Positions 17,627 through 26,658 of a DNA stretch of 64,000 nucleotides are shown here, piece after piece (the first letter of the stretch is position 1; each line of letters begins with the position of its first letter). The translations under genes and the position numbers were made by a program. Source of the stretch: Lachnospiraceae bacterium. GTDB taxonomy: Bacteria > Bacillota > Clostridia > Lachnospirales > Lachnospiraceae. The notes beneath the pieces are model-generated. The model had not been told where the DNA came from. It saw only the letters and a program-made list of their open reading frames with translations, and did no database searches. The DNA lies in the NCBI GenBank assembly GCA_030524525.1, contig JAUNGI010000001.1, positions 1-64,000 on the forward strand, written 5' to 3'.

Positions 17627-18562
17627 TTATTCCACCGAGGAAACGATCAGCGACAGGTTTCCTTCCAGCGTAAATTCGCCGTAGTCCGCAGGCAGGATAA
17701 AATGATCGCCCTTGCGGACGGGAGTACCGTCCAGCACGCCCTCTCCCTCATAAACGCTGACGTTTAAGAACGGCTTATCCTGAACGAAGCGCGCCGTACC
17801 GTCCAGCGTGATCTTCTCGACCGAATAATACGGGCAGGTCACAAGATGCTCAACCGACGCGTCTCCGACGGCGGTTACCGTCCTCTGCTCCGCAGCCTCC
17901 GCCACATACGGCGCGCGGATCACGGCGATGCTCTGCTCCACATGGAGCTGTCTGGGCTTCCCGTTTTGCAGACGGCCGTAATCGTAAACGCGGTAGGTGA
18001 TATCGCTGTTCTGCTGCGTCTCAAGGATCATCGTTCCGCCCTTGATCGCGTGTACGCAGCCGGGGTTGATCTGGAAAAAGTCGCCCTTCTTCACGGGGAT
18101 CTCCCGGATGAATTCGCTCCAGCGTTCCTGACGGATCATGTCCGCCACCTCCTGCGAATTCTTTGCGTTATGCCCGATCACGATCGTCGCATCCGGATCG
18201 CAGTCCAAAATATACCAGCACTCCGTCTTGCCGTAGGAGCCGTTTTCGTGCTCCATCGCGTAAGCGTCGTCCGGATGGACCTGAATGCTCAGATCCCCCT
18301 TTGCGTCGATGATCTTCACGAGCAGCGGAAAACGGTCGCCCTTCAGGCTGCCGAACAGCTCCCGGTGCTCCTGCCACAGCTCACTCAGCCTGCATCCCGC
18401 AAAGCGGCCGGAAACCACGGTTCCGTCGCCGTTGGGATGCGCGCTGATCGCCCAGCATTCGCCGGTGCTGTCCGAGGGGATCGCATAGCCGAATTCGCGC
18501 AGACGGCTGCCGCCCCAGACCATTTCCTTAAAAACCGGGTTCAAAAATAAAATCTCTTTCAC
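17627..18562 (-). CDS. manA: mannose-6-phosphate isomerase, class I
   Basis: 311 residues from the GTG at 18562, chosen because GGGAGG lies five bases upstream and the protein then starts with the family-typical KEILFLNPVFKEMVWGG. An in-frame ATG at 18586 would sit inside the end of the mutase gene. The enzyme turns mannose-6-phosphate into fructose-6-phosphate. Metal-site segments are LSIQVHPDD (about 86-94) and GKTECWYIL; GCVHAIKGGT follows later. This is the last gene of the mannan locus and carries its product into glycolysis. Confidence 0.95.
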   Translation of the reverse strand: MKEILFLNPVFKEMVWGGSRLREFGYAIPSDSTGECWAISAHPNGDGTVVSGRFAGCRLSELWQEHRELFGSLKGDRFPLLVKIIDAKGDLSIQVHPDDAYAMEHENGSYGKTECWYILDCDPDATIVIGHNAKNSQEVADMIRQERWSEFIREIPVKKGDFFQINPGCVHAIKGGTMILETQQNSDITYRVYDYGRLQNGKPRQLHVEQSIAVIRAPYVAEAAEQRTVTAVGDASVEHLVTCPYYSVEKITLDGTARFVQDKPFLNVSVYEGEGVLDGTPVRKGDHFILPADYGEFTLEGNLSLIVSSVE

Positions 18563-18575
18563 GGCATCCTCCCGA

Positions 18576-20303
18576 CTATTTTGCAAGCTCCATCAAAGCC
18601 TTGTTCAGTCCCGCAAGCTTCTCGTCGGCGTCGGCAAAGCTGCTGCCCTTCACGCCCATATAGAACTTGATCTTCGGCTCGGTACCGGAAGGACGCACGC
18701 ATGCCCACGCGTCGTCGGTCAAGTCGAAATACAGCACGTTCGAGGTGCGCAGTCCGGTGGGCCGGGTCTCGCCGGTCGCCAAATCGGTAATAACGCCCTT
18801 CGCATAATCCCGGAACGAAACGACCTGATAGCTTCCAAGGCTCTTGGGCGGGTTGCTGCGGATGGCCTCCATCATGCTCTTGATCTTCTCCGCCCCCTCA
18901 AAGCCCTTGAGCGTAAGCGTTTCCAGACCCTCGCGGAAATAGCCGTACTTTTCGTAAATGTTCATCATCTGATCCCACAGCGTCAGACCCTGCGTGCGGT
19001 AATATGCGGCAGCCTCGCAGAGCGCCATAACCGCAACGACCGCGTCCTTGTCTCTCGCATGGGTGCCGACCAGACAGCCGTAGCTCTCCTCAAAGCCGAA
19101 TTCGTAGGTGCCCTTGCCGGATTCCTCGGCAAGCTTGATCAGTTCGCCGATAAACTTAAAGCCGGTCAGACACTCCTTGAGCTCCACGCCGTAAGCTTCC
19201 GCCACCTTGTCCGCCATATTCGTGGAAACGATCGTCTTTACGATAAAGCCGTCCTTGGCGATCGTGCCCAGCGCCTGCTTCTGGCTCAGCAGATATTCGC
19301 AAATCAGCATACCGGACATGTTTCCGGTAAAGGACATATATTCGCCGGTCTTGGAATCCTTTGCGTATACGCCGAGACGATCCGCGTCGGGGTCGGTCGC
19401 CAGAACCAGCTCCGCGCCCTCCTTCTTGGCAAGGGCAAGCGCCAGCTCGAACGCGCTCTTGTTTTCCGGGTTCGGGCTTGCCACCGTCGGGAAGTTGCCG
19501 TCCGGCAGCTCCTGCTCCGGAACGACATAGACCTGCTCAAAGCCGATCTCCTTCAGGATGCGGCGCACCGGCAGATTGCCGGTTCCGTGCAGCGGCGTAT
19601 AAACGACCTTCATCGTCTTGCCGACCTCGCGGACAAGCTCCGGCTTGATCACAAGCTTTTTCAGCTCCTCCATATAGCGGTCGTCGATCTCCTTGCCGAT
19701 CACATGATACAGTCCGGCAGCCTCGGCTGCGGCTCTGTCCATGATCTTGACCGAGTTCCAGTCGGTCACCGCATTGACCTCGTCGATGATCTGGCTGTCC
19801 TTCGGCGGCGTGATCTGCGCGCCGTCCTCCCAGTAGACCTTGTAGCCGTTATATTCCGCCGGGTTATGGCTCGCCGTTACGACGATGCCGGCAATGCAGC
19901 CAAGCTCCCGCAGAGCGAACGAAAGCTCCGGCGTGGGGCGAAGGGAATCAAAGCGGTACGCCTTGATTCCGTTTGCGCAGAGGCAGAGCGCCGCCTCCTC
20001 GCTGAACTCGACGGACATGTTGCGGGAGTCGTAGGCAATGGCAACGCCGCGGTCCTGACCGCCCTCCTTGATAATAAAATTGGCAAGTCCCTGCGTCGCC
20101 TTCCGTACCGTATACAGGTTCATGCGGTTCGTTCCGGCTCCGATAATGCCGCGCAGACCGCCCGTACCAAACTCAAGGTCACGGTAAAAGCGCTCGCGGA
20201 TCTCGTTTTCGTCGTTTTCGATGGCTTTCAGCTCCGCTCTCGTCCCCTCGTCGAAATAAGGGTCTTCGCACCAAAAGCGATAGGTTTCCATATAATTCAT
20301 CAT
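18576..20303 (-). CDS. phosphohexomutase (phosphoglucomutase/phosphomannomutase)
   Basis: 575 residues, alpha-D-phosphohexomutase superfamily. The phosphoserine loop is VVTASHNPAEYNGYKVY (about 137-153), the metal loop LATDPDADRLG (about 302-312), the sugar loop FEESYG (about 397-402) and the phosphate loop RPSGTEPKIKFY near 540. Between a mannosyl phosphorylase and manA its role should be mannose-1-phosphate to mannose-6-phosphate, though many of these enzymes also take glucose-1-phosphate. It ends 13 bases before the manA start. RBS GGGAG. Confidence 0.93.
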   Translation of the reverse strand: MMNYMETYRFWCEDPYFDEGTRAELKAIENDENEIRERFYRDLEFGTGGLRGIIGAGTNRMNLYTVRKATQGLANFIIKEGGQDRGVAIAYDSRNMSVEFSEEAALCLCANGIKAYRFDSLRPTPELSFALRELGCIAGIVVTASHNPAEYNGYKVYWEDGAQITPPKDSQIIDEVNAVTDWNSVKIMDRAAAEAAGLYHVIGKEIDDRYMEELKKLVIKPELVREVGKTMKVVYTPLHGTGNLPVRRILKEIGFEQVYVVPEQELPDGNFPTVASPNPENKSAFELALALAKKEGAELVLATDPDADRLGVYAKDSKTGEYMSFTGNMSGMLICEYLLSQKQALGTIAKDGFIVKTIVSTNMADKVAEAYGVELKECLTGFKFIGELIKLAEESGKGTYEFGFEESYGCLVGTHARDKDAVVAVMALCEAAAYYRTQGLTLWDQMMNIYEKYGYFREGLETLTLKGFEGAEKIKSMMEAIRSNPPKSLGSYQVVSFRDYAKGVITDLATGETRPTGLRTSNVLYFDLTDDAWACVRPSGTEPKIKFYMGVKGSSFADADEKLAGLNKALMELAK

Positions 20304-20356
20304 TTTAATCTCCCTTCCGGAGCAAATTTATTTTCGAAGTGCAGCGGCGCAATGCT

Positions 20357-22705
20357 TCACTCTGCCTTCGATCCATTCAGCAGCTTCCGGTTCTTTTCTA
20401 TTAAATCACATCTTTGCCGAACGCACAAGACCGAACGCAGCGGATCCTCCGGCGTATTGAAAATATAATCCTCCAACTGCGCCAGCGTCGTCTTGGCAAC
20501 GTGCATACGCGTATCCGAAGAAGCGTAGTAGATCAGCACGTCCCCGTTGTCGTCCGCGATCGCGCCGTTCGTGAACACGACGTTCGACACGTCGCCGACA
20601 CGTTCGCCGCCGTGGGGTCCAAGCAGCATTCCGGACGGCTCGGCGATCACCTTGCTCGGATCGTTCAAGTCGGTTGCGAACGCATACAGCACATACCGCA
20701 GTCCGGCAGCCGTATTGCGCACACCGTGCGCGATGTGCAGCCAGCCCCGCTCGGACTTGATCGGTACCGCGCCCGCGCCGTTTTTCGACTCGGTGATCGT
20801 GTGATACTTCCGTTCGCTCGTAATGATCTCCTCGTCGATCACGGCGTTCGTAATGTCGCCGCACAGTCCGAAGCCGATGCCGCCGCCCGAACCGGTCTCA
20901 ATAAAATCGTCCATCGGCCGGGTGTAAAACGCGTATTTCCCGTTTACGAACTCCGGATGCAGCACAACGTTTCTCTGCTGCGGCGAACGAAGCGTCCGGA
21001 GATTCGGCAGACGCTCCCATGTTTTCAGATCCTTCGTCCGAACGATCCCGGCAGCCGCCACGGCGGCGGACAGATCGTTTACGCTCGTATCCTTGCTCTC
21101 CGAGCAGAACACGCCGTAAATGTAGCCGTCCTCATGCTGCGTCAGACGCATATCGTAGACGTTCGTCTCCTCGGGACAGGTATCCGGCAGCAGGATCGGA
21201 TAATCCCAGAAGCGGAAGCCGTCCACGCCGTTGTCGCTCTCCGCCACGGCAAAGAAGGACTTCCGGTCGTTGCCCTCGGTGCGGACGACAAGATAATACT
21301 TTCCGTTCAGCTTGATCGCGCCGGAATTCATCGTCGCGTTGACCGACAGGCGCTCCATAAAGAACGGGTTCGTCTCCAGATTCAGATCGTACTTCCAAAA
21401 CAGCGGCACCATCTCCCGCGTCAGCACCGGATATTGATAGCGCGTATAAACCCCGTTGTATTCCTCGGTCGGGACGTTTTTCCGGTTCAAAAGCGCCTCC
21501 TGCTTTTTCAGCTCCTCGTAATACTTCGGATGCACCACGTCCCGCGTCAGCAGCTCAAAGCACATGCGGCCGTTGTGATACGGACACTTCCAAGGCTCCA
21601 CGATCGGCTTGCCCGCGATGGGCTCCAGCTCCTCGTCGAGGCACCAGAACCATTCCGAGCCCTCGCGCCGGTCGGTCAGCTTTTCCTGAATCATTTGGAA
21701 AATATCAAGCGCCGCGTCGAGATAATGCACGCTGCCCGGATTTTTCTGGTAGCCGTTCAGGAAGCCCACAACCGCCTCCGCCTGCACCCACCAGATGCGC
21801 GTCGTATTGTCCACGCCGTTTTCGCATTCGTTCAGCAGCGAATGGTTCCGATATGCCCGTTCATAGATCCTCTGCGTCAGCGCCTTCGTGATCGGGGACA
21901 GCCGCTCGGTCAGCAGCCGGTCTCCCAGCACCTCCAGCGTCCGGTCCACCAGCCAAGCCGTTTCAATGTCGTGCCCGTACGAATGCAGATCAATGATCGA
22001 ATGCATCTCGGCGTCAAAAAACACCTCCTGACGGCGCAGGATCGGATTATAGACCTTCGTTTCGACGGTTTCCAAGATCCAGCGAAGCTTTTTTGCCACC
22101 TCCGGTCTCGGAGCGACGCGGTAAAACTCGGTATAGGCTTCCAAAACATGCAGCAGCGTATTCATTGTCTTTTCGGCGATCACGCCGTTTTCCGAAAGCT
22201 TGTCGTTGACCTCCGGCACAAATTCCCGCGAAAACGCCTCCATGTAGCCGTTTTCGTCCTTCATGCGTTCCTCGATCGTCCGGTACAGCGCCTCCGCCAA
22301 GGAAAGCGCCTCCTCGCTCTTTGTCAGCTCATAGTAAGACGACAGCGCATAAATGGCAAACGCCTGATTGTAGGTGTGCTTCGTCGTGTCCTCGGGCTTG
22401 CCGTCGTAAGTGACCGACCAGTAAACGCCCCCGTTTTCCCGGTCGAAGCAGCGATCGCGCAGAAATTCAAAGGCATGATCCGCATAGGGGATCAGCGAAT
22501 CGTCGGAAAGCACCTTTGCGGCATTGCTGAAAAACCACAGAATGCGGCTGTTTAAGATGCAGCCCTTCACCGCCTGCCGGTCAAGCTTCAGATCGTAGTC
22601 CAAATAGCCGTAATATCCGCCGCAGGCGTCGTCCTTCAGCTTCTTCCAAAACGGAAGGATCACGCTGCGGAGATGGTCTCCGGCCTGTTTCTTTATTGAG
22701 ATCAT
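20357..22705 (-). CDS. fusion of cellobiose/mannobiose 2-epimerase and GH130_1 mannosylglucose phosphorylase
   Basis: 782 residues in one frame. Residues 1-400 form an AGE-family (alpha/alpha)6 epimerase: R53 in [10 protein letters not shown]186 in [11 protein letters not shown]245 in [11 protein letters not shown] and H377 in [11 protein letters not shown] match the expected catalytic set. Residues 420-782 form a GH130 domain with [32 protein letters not shown] (D518 the likely general acid), [28 protein letters not shown] and [14 protein letters not shown], close to 4-O-beta-mannosylglucose phosphorylases. The first half should turn mannobiose into mannosylglucose and the second should phosphorolyse that to mannose-1-phosphate and glucose. 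These are usually two proteins. No signal peptide, so cytosolic. RBS GAGGAG. Confidence 0.93.
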   Translation of the reverse strand: MISIKKQAGDHLRSVILPFWKKLKDDACGGYYGYLDYDLKLDRQAVKGCILNSRILWFFSNAAKVLSDDSLIPYADHAFEFLRDRCFDRENGGVYWSVTYDGKPEDTTKHTYNQAFAIYALSSYYELTKSEEALSLAEALYRTIEERMKDENGYMEAFSREFVPEVNDKLSENGVIAEKTMNTLLHVLEAYTEFYRVAPRPEVAKKLRWILETVETKVYNPILRRQEVFFDAEMHSIIDLHSYGHDIETAWLVDRTLEVLGDRLLTERLSPITKALTQRIYERAYRNHSLLNECENGVDNTTRIWWVQAEAVVGFLNGYQKNPGSVHYLDAALDIFQMIQEKLTDRREGSEWFWCLDEELEPIAGKPIVEPWKCPYHNGRMCFELLTRDVVHPKYYEELKKQEALLNRKNVPTEEYNGVYTRYQYPVLTREMVPLFWKYDLNLETNPFFMERLSVNATMNSGAIKLNGKYYLVVRTEGNDRKSFFAVAESDNGVDGFRFWDYPILLPDTCPEETNVYDMRLTQHEDGYIYGVFCSESKDTSVNDLSAAVAAAGIVRTKDLKTWERLPNLRTLRSPQQRNVVLHPEFVNGKYAFYTRPMDDFIETGSGGGIGFGLCGDITNAVIDEEIITSERKYHTITESKNGAGAVPIKSERGWLHIAHGVRNTAAGLRYVLYAFATDLNDPSKVIAEPSGMLLGPHGGERVGDVSNVVFTNGAIADDNGDVLIYYASSDTRMHVAKTTLAQLEDYIFNTPEDPLRSVLCVRQRCDLIEKNRKLLNGSKAE

Positions 22706-22745
22706 GTTGTCTCCTCACATCTTTTTCAAATTTGCCGCCCCTGTT

Positions 22746-23879
22746 TCAGCAGCAGATCAATGAAACGAAATAAAAGGGCGCGCCCGGCTGCTTCGGCACC
22801 TCCGTGATCCGGACGGTCACCAGATGCTCCGCCGCCTCCTCCGCTTCCCAAACGTCCTGCAAATACAGGCAGTCGCCCCATGTCTCGTCAAAGTCGGACA
22901 CAAGCTCGGCGACCCGCGTTCCGTCGATCAGCACCTCGGCCCGGGGCGCGGGATGCGCGATCGTCTTCCGATACTGCACGCTGACCTTTCGGGCGTTCAC
23001 ACGGTACGCAAGAACCGCGCCCTCGCGCTCCGCCGTAAAGCCGTTTTTGAACACGTCGCGGACGCCCTGCTGTTCCCGCGGATCCTCCGCAAAACCCTCG
23101 CAGACGGCAAGACCTTCTCTGCCCTGAATGCGGCGGGAATTTTCGTAACGGTTCTGCGTGAGCGGCTGCCGAAGCGTCCAAGGGGTCAGCACCGAGGCGT
23201 CCCGTTCCCGGTATTTCTCATAAATCAGCGCAAGACAGTTTTCCAGCACCTGCGCGACCAGCCCGTGTCCCAGATCGTTCGGATGCAGATTGTCCGCAGT
23301 GATCTCCTCCCGCGCCAAATTTCCGAGCTGGATCTCCTCGTAAATGCTGTCCTTCATGCTGACGACCGGCACCCCGTAGTGGAGCGCAACGGCGTTGTGC
23401 GCCGCCTGCGCGTTTTCTCCGGTGTCGTATACCACGTTGTTGAACACCAGCAGCGCCGGCTCCTTCGCGTCGGAAAGGATCCTCCGCAGAAGCCCTTCAA
23501 AGCACTCCCGGTAAAACGGCGTGTCGGCGTCGTTTACGCTGAATTCGCAAAACACCACGTCCGGTCCCTTCGAAAGCAGATCCGCCTCCACCCGGGCGAC
23601 GCCAAACTGCGAGGTTGTGGCGCCGATCCCGGCGTTGACGTAGCGCACCTCGCTTTTCGGGAACTGCCGCTTCCACCAGAGATACGTCCGATAGGCATAA
23701 CAATTTTCGTGCCGGGTCGCCGCCGAATCCTGCGTGATCGAACCGCCGAGGAAGCCGACCGTGATCGGCTCCCCCTGCTCCGCCCTTGCAAACACGCGGG
23801 CAAAGCGTTCCAGATTTCCCAGATCCACAATGCCGCGATCCAAGGCGCTTTGTTCCAAAGCTTGATTACATAATTCCAA
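22746..23879 (-). CDS. SGNH acetylesterase, CE17-like, with C-terminal CBM35-like module
   Basis: 377 residues, no signal peptide. SGNH blocks: GGSIT (45-49, Ser47), GIGATTSQFGV (84-94), FSVND (113-117, Asn116) and DNLHPND (196-202, Asp196 and His199). The last 130 residues look like a beta-sandwich carbohydrate-binding module. The layout and locus match CE17 mannooligosaccharide 2-O-acetylesterases of gut Firmicutes, which strip acetyl groups before phosphorolysis. The start looks like TTG overlapping the end of the GH130 gene by 14 bases; a start slightly further in is possible. Confidence 0.85.
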   Translation of the reverse strand: MELCNQALEQSALDRGIVDLGNLERFARVFARAEQGEPITVGFLGGSITQDSAATRHENCYAYRTYLWWKRQFPKSEVRYVNAGIGATTSQFGVARVEADLLSKGPDVVFCEFSVNDADTPFYRECFEGLLRRILSDAKEPALLVFNNVVYDTGENAQAAHNAVALHYGVPVVSMKDSIYEEIQLGNLAREEITADNLHPNDLGHGLVAQVLENCLALIYEKYRERDASVLTPWTLRQPLTQNRYENSRRIQGREGLAVCEGFAEDPREQQGVRDVFKNGFTAEREGAVLAYRVNARKVSVQYRKTIAHPAPRAEVLIDGTRVAELVSDFDETWGDCLYLQDVWEAEEAAEHLVTVRITEVPKQPGAPFYFVSLICC

Positions 23880-24888
23880 TCTGACCGTCGTCTCCGTTCT
23901 CTACATGATTTGCTTTTACGTATTCCACGATCTCGTCCACGGTCGTAAACGCCAACCCGACATAGCTGTCGGCAGCGCCGTAGTAGATCGCAATGCGTCC
24001 GGTGTCCGCGTCGCAGAGCGTCGATACCGGGAAGATGACGTTCGCAACGAAGCCTCTCTCCTCGTACCACGTCTCCGGCGTCAGAACAAAGTTTTCGGAG
24101 CGGTACTTCACCCGGCTCGGCTCGTCCTTGTCAAGGATGCACGCGCCCATGCTGTAAACATAGCCGTTGCACGTTCCGGTCACACCGTGATAAAACAGCA
24201 GCCAGCCCTCGCTCGTCTCGATGGGAGCGGCGCCGCCGCCGATCTTGAGCGACTGCCACCACTGGTTGTAGCCGCGGGTCATCACATGCTTATGCTTGCC
24301 CCAGTAAACAAGGTCGGGACTCTCGCTGATAAATACGTCGCCGAACGGCGTATGACCGCTGTCCGAAGGCCGCGAAAGCAGGCAGAAGTTGCCGTTCAGC
24401 TTGCGCGGGAACAGCACGCCGTTCCGGTTGAACGGCAGAAACGGATTGTCCAGACGGACAAAGGTCTTAAAATCGGTCGTCTTTGCCAGTCCAAGCGCGG
24501 CTCCGTAAAAGTCGGTGCACCAGATGATATAATAGGTGTCCTCCACCTTCACGAGACGCGGATCGTAAGCGTAGCGCGGCATAAACGGTTCGCCCTTTTC
24601 GTTGACAAACGGGATCTTCTCGGTGTCGTACGTCCAATGGATACCGTCCTTGCTGCGTCCGAGATAAATGTGCGGAACTCCGTTGACCTGTTCTCCTCGA
24701 AAGACGCCGATGAACCCGTCCTCCCACGGCACGACCGCGCTGTTGAAGATGCGGGCAACTCCCGGAAGCGGGTTGCGGTCAATAATCGGGTTCTCCGAAT
24801 ATCTCCATACCGGTCCCACCGCGTCCGCAGGCCTCTCCTGCCACGGCATGTTTGCCATTGGCTGACCAAAAATCTTTACCTTGCTCAT
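23866..24888 (-). CDS. GH130_2 beta-1,4-mannooligosaccharide phosphorylase
   Basis: 340 residues, the compact size of subfamily 2. The five-bladed propeller contains FNSAVVPWEDGFIGVFRGE (48-66), RYAYDPRLV (105-113, D109 the likely general acid), HGVTGTCNGYVYSMG and FPVSTLCDADTGRIAIYYGAAD. Such enzymes remove mannose from the non-reducing end of beta-1,4-mannooligosaccharides with phosphate, giving mannose-1-phosphate. No signal peptide, so it works on imported oligomers. Together with the epimerase-phosphorylase fusion it takes manno-oligomers down to mannose-1-phosphate and glucose. RBS AAAGGAG. Confidence 0.94.
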   Translation of the reverse strand: MSKVKIFGQPMANMPWQERPADAVGPVWRYSENPIIDRNPLPGVARIFNSAVVPWEDGFIGVFRGEQVNGVPHIYLGRSKDGIHWTYDTEKIPFVNEKGEPFMPRYAYDPRLVKVEDTYYIIWCTDFYGAALGLAKTTDFKTFVRLDNPFLPFNRNGVLFPRKLNGNFCLLSRPSDSGHTPFGDVFISESPDLVYWGKHKHVMTRGYNQWWQSLKIGGGAAPIETSEGWLLFYHGVTGTCNGYVYSMGACILDKDEPSRVKYRSENFVLTPETWYEERGFVANVIFPVSTLCDADTGRIAIYYGAADSYVGLAFTTVDEIVEYVKANHVENGDDGQIGIM

Positions 24889-24921
24889 AATTTATCTCCT
24901 TTCCATTTTAAGATTCAAAAA

Positions 24922-26604
24922 TCACTGTCCGTAGGTCGTCAGATCCGGCAGCTCGTCCAGAGTGATGACCGTACTGTGGTTGTACACCTTATCCCACATT
25001 TTCGCTTCGTTATAGACTTCCGAAAGCTCCGCGCCGTCCACGACGAACTCTCCCGACCAAACGCAGAACCAGGTCCAGCGCGCGTTATCCCGGATCATCA
25101 GATCGGGGTCGGGCAGACAGCCGTTTTCCGAAAGCACAACGGGCAGCTCCTTTTCCGTATAGGCGCTCGCCTCGTTGTATTTGATCGACTGGGAGGAATA
25201 GACGCGGTTGCCCGGATAAATGTCCTCGCCGATCATATCCACATACGCATCGCCCGGATACCATGCGGCGTCCTGTCCGTTCCATACCCAGATCAGATTA
25301 TGGATGCCGTGATAGTTCACAAGGCGGTCGTACATCGCCTGCCAAAGCTTGCAGTAGGTCTCGGCTCCGAAATTGCCCCACCAGAACCAGCCGCCGCTTG
25401 CCTCGTGCAGCGGTCTCCAGAGGATCGGCACGTCCTCCTCGGCGATCTGCTTGAGATAAAACGCGATGGAGTCAATGTCCTTCATCAGCGCCTCGTAGCC
25501 CTCCGGGTCGTCCCCGTTCATGATGGCGGTCAGATCCATATCGACCGCCTCGGTGCGGAAGCCCTCCCACCATTCGGCGTCGGACTTTATGTACTGCGCG
25601 GGCGCGTTCCAGTGCCACGAAACCGTAACGATGCCGCCCTGCTTTTGGTAGAAGTTGATCGCCCGCTGAACGACGTTGTCCGGCATCGAATGCGAAGCGC
25701 GCGAAGGCGAGTAATCGATCAGATCAACGCCCAAGATCGCGGGCGTTCTGCCCGTCGTCTCCTCAATGGCGGAGAACTCGCTGCTGCTCGTCGCATTCTG
25801 CGCGTACTGACCGGACAGCGTGTAAAGCCCGTCGATGTCGCAGATAAACTGATAGAGCATTTTGGTACGCAGCGTCGCATACGGATCCACCAGAACCGCG
25901 GTCGTCAGCTCCTTCTCTCCCGCTTCCGGCTGCTCCACGCCCGACACCGTGACCGAGTCGTAGAAGATCCAGCCCCATACCGCCGAAACGGCAAGCTCAT
26001 GCTCTCCGCGCGTAATGTAGATGCCGTCCAGCGGATAGTCCGCGAACGTGTCGTTATTCGGACAGGACACCTCGCCGATGCTTACGCCGTCCAGCAGGAT
26101 CGCGTTTGCCTTTTCGCCCATCGGCGTTGCGATCCGGAAGGTCAGACGGTAAAAGCCGTCCGCCGGCACGGAAACCGTGACCGAAGCGCCGTCGTTGGTA
26201 GAGGCGTCGCGCAGGAACACATAGCCGGTCCCGCCAAAGCCGGAGGCGCTGCTCTCCACGGTCGCCGCTCCGCTTTGCGCTCCCGATTCCGCCTCCACGG
26301 TCTGCGAATAGGAAACGTCGTAGGTTCCGGCGTCCGCATCCGGCACATATTCGTATTTATCTAAATCCGAAGAAAGCGTCAGCTTGTCCAGCCGATCCTC
26401 CTTCGGGTTATATTCCACTTTCTCCGGCGCCTCCGTAGGGGAAGGCGTCTGTTCGCCCGCAGGCGTCTGCGTCGCTTCCGGCGTGCTTGTCGCCGCCGTG
26501 TTTTGGGTCGGCTCCTTTTCGTCCTTGCAGCCCCAAAGCGCAGTCATAAGAAACATAAACATACACAGGATCAGAAAAGTTCTTCTTTTCATTGTCGTCT
26601 CCAC
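24922..26604 (-). CDS. surface GH26 beta-mannanase lipoprotein with CBM35 module
   Basis: 560 residues from GTG at 26604 (GGAGG six bases upstream); an ATG five codons in is equally possible. Lipobox ending at Cys26 (LWGC), Thr/Pro linker 30-62, a CBM35-type module about 100-225 (TVEAESG start), then a GH26 domain about 240-550. Catalytic residues are E401 in WRPLHEASGGWFWWG and E493 in VVLSENG. It should cut acetylated beta-mannan on the cell surface and feed the adjacent binding protein and permeases. It is downstream of the binding-protein gene and separated from it by a strong hairpin. Confidence 0.94.
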   Translation of the reverse strand: METTMKRRTFLILCMFMFLMTALWGCKDEKEPTQNTAATSTPEATQTPAGEQTPSPTEAPEKVEYNPKEDRLDKLTLSSDLDKYEYVPDADAGTYDVSYSQTVEAESGAQSGAATVESSASGFGGTGYVFLRDASTNDGASVTVSVPADGFYRLTFRIATPMGEKANAILLDGVSIGEVSCPNNDTFADYPLDGIYITRGEHELAVSAVWGWIFYDSVTVSGVEQPEAGEKELTTAVLVDPYATLRTKMLYQFICDIDGLYTLSGQYAQNATSSSEFSAIEETTGRTPAILGVDLIDYSPSRASHSMPDNVVQRAINFYQKQGGIVTVSWHWNAPAQYIKSDAEWWEGFRTEAVDMDLTAIMNGDDPEGYEALMKDIDSIAFYLKQIAEEDVPILWRPLHEASGGWFWWGNFGAETYCKLWQAMYDRLVNYHGIHNLIWVWNGQDAAWYPGDAYVDMIGEDIYPGNRVYSSQSIKYNEASAYTEKELPVVLSENGCLPDPDLMIRDNARWTWFCVWSGEFVVDGAELSEVYNEAKMWDKVYNHSTVITLDELPDLTTYGQ

Positions 26605-26612
26605 TCAAAACC

Positions 26613-26641
26613 TCCGAAAGCCCGGCAAAATACCGGGCTTT
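26613..26641 (-). terminator. intercistronic hairpin between binding-protein and mannanase genes
   Basis: Arms CGAAAGCCCGG (26613-26623) and CCGGGCTTTCG (26631-26641), 11 base pairs, loop of 7. On the minus strand it is not followed by a clean T run, so it more likely protects the upstream binding-protein mRNA and trims downstream expression than stops transcription fully. The mannanase RBS begins right at its base. Confidence 0.6.
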
Positions 26642-26658
26642 CGAAGAAAACCAAACGA

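Noticed and set aside
18563-18586. An ATG start for manA eight codons upstream
   Set aside because: It would overlap the end of the mutase gene, lacks a good RBS and adds residues not typical of the family; the GTG at 18562 has GGGAGG at ideal spacing.
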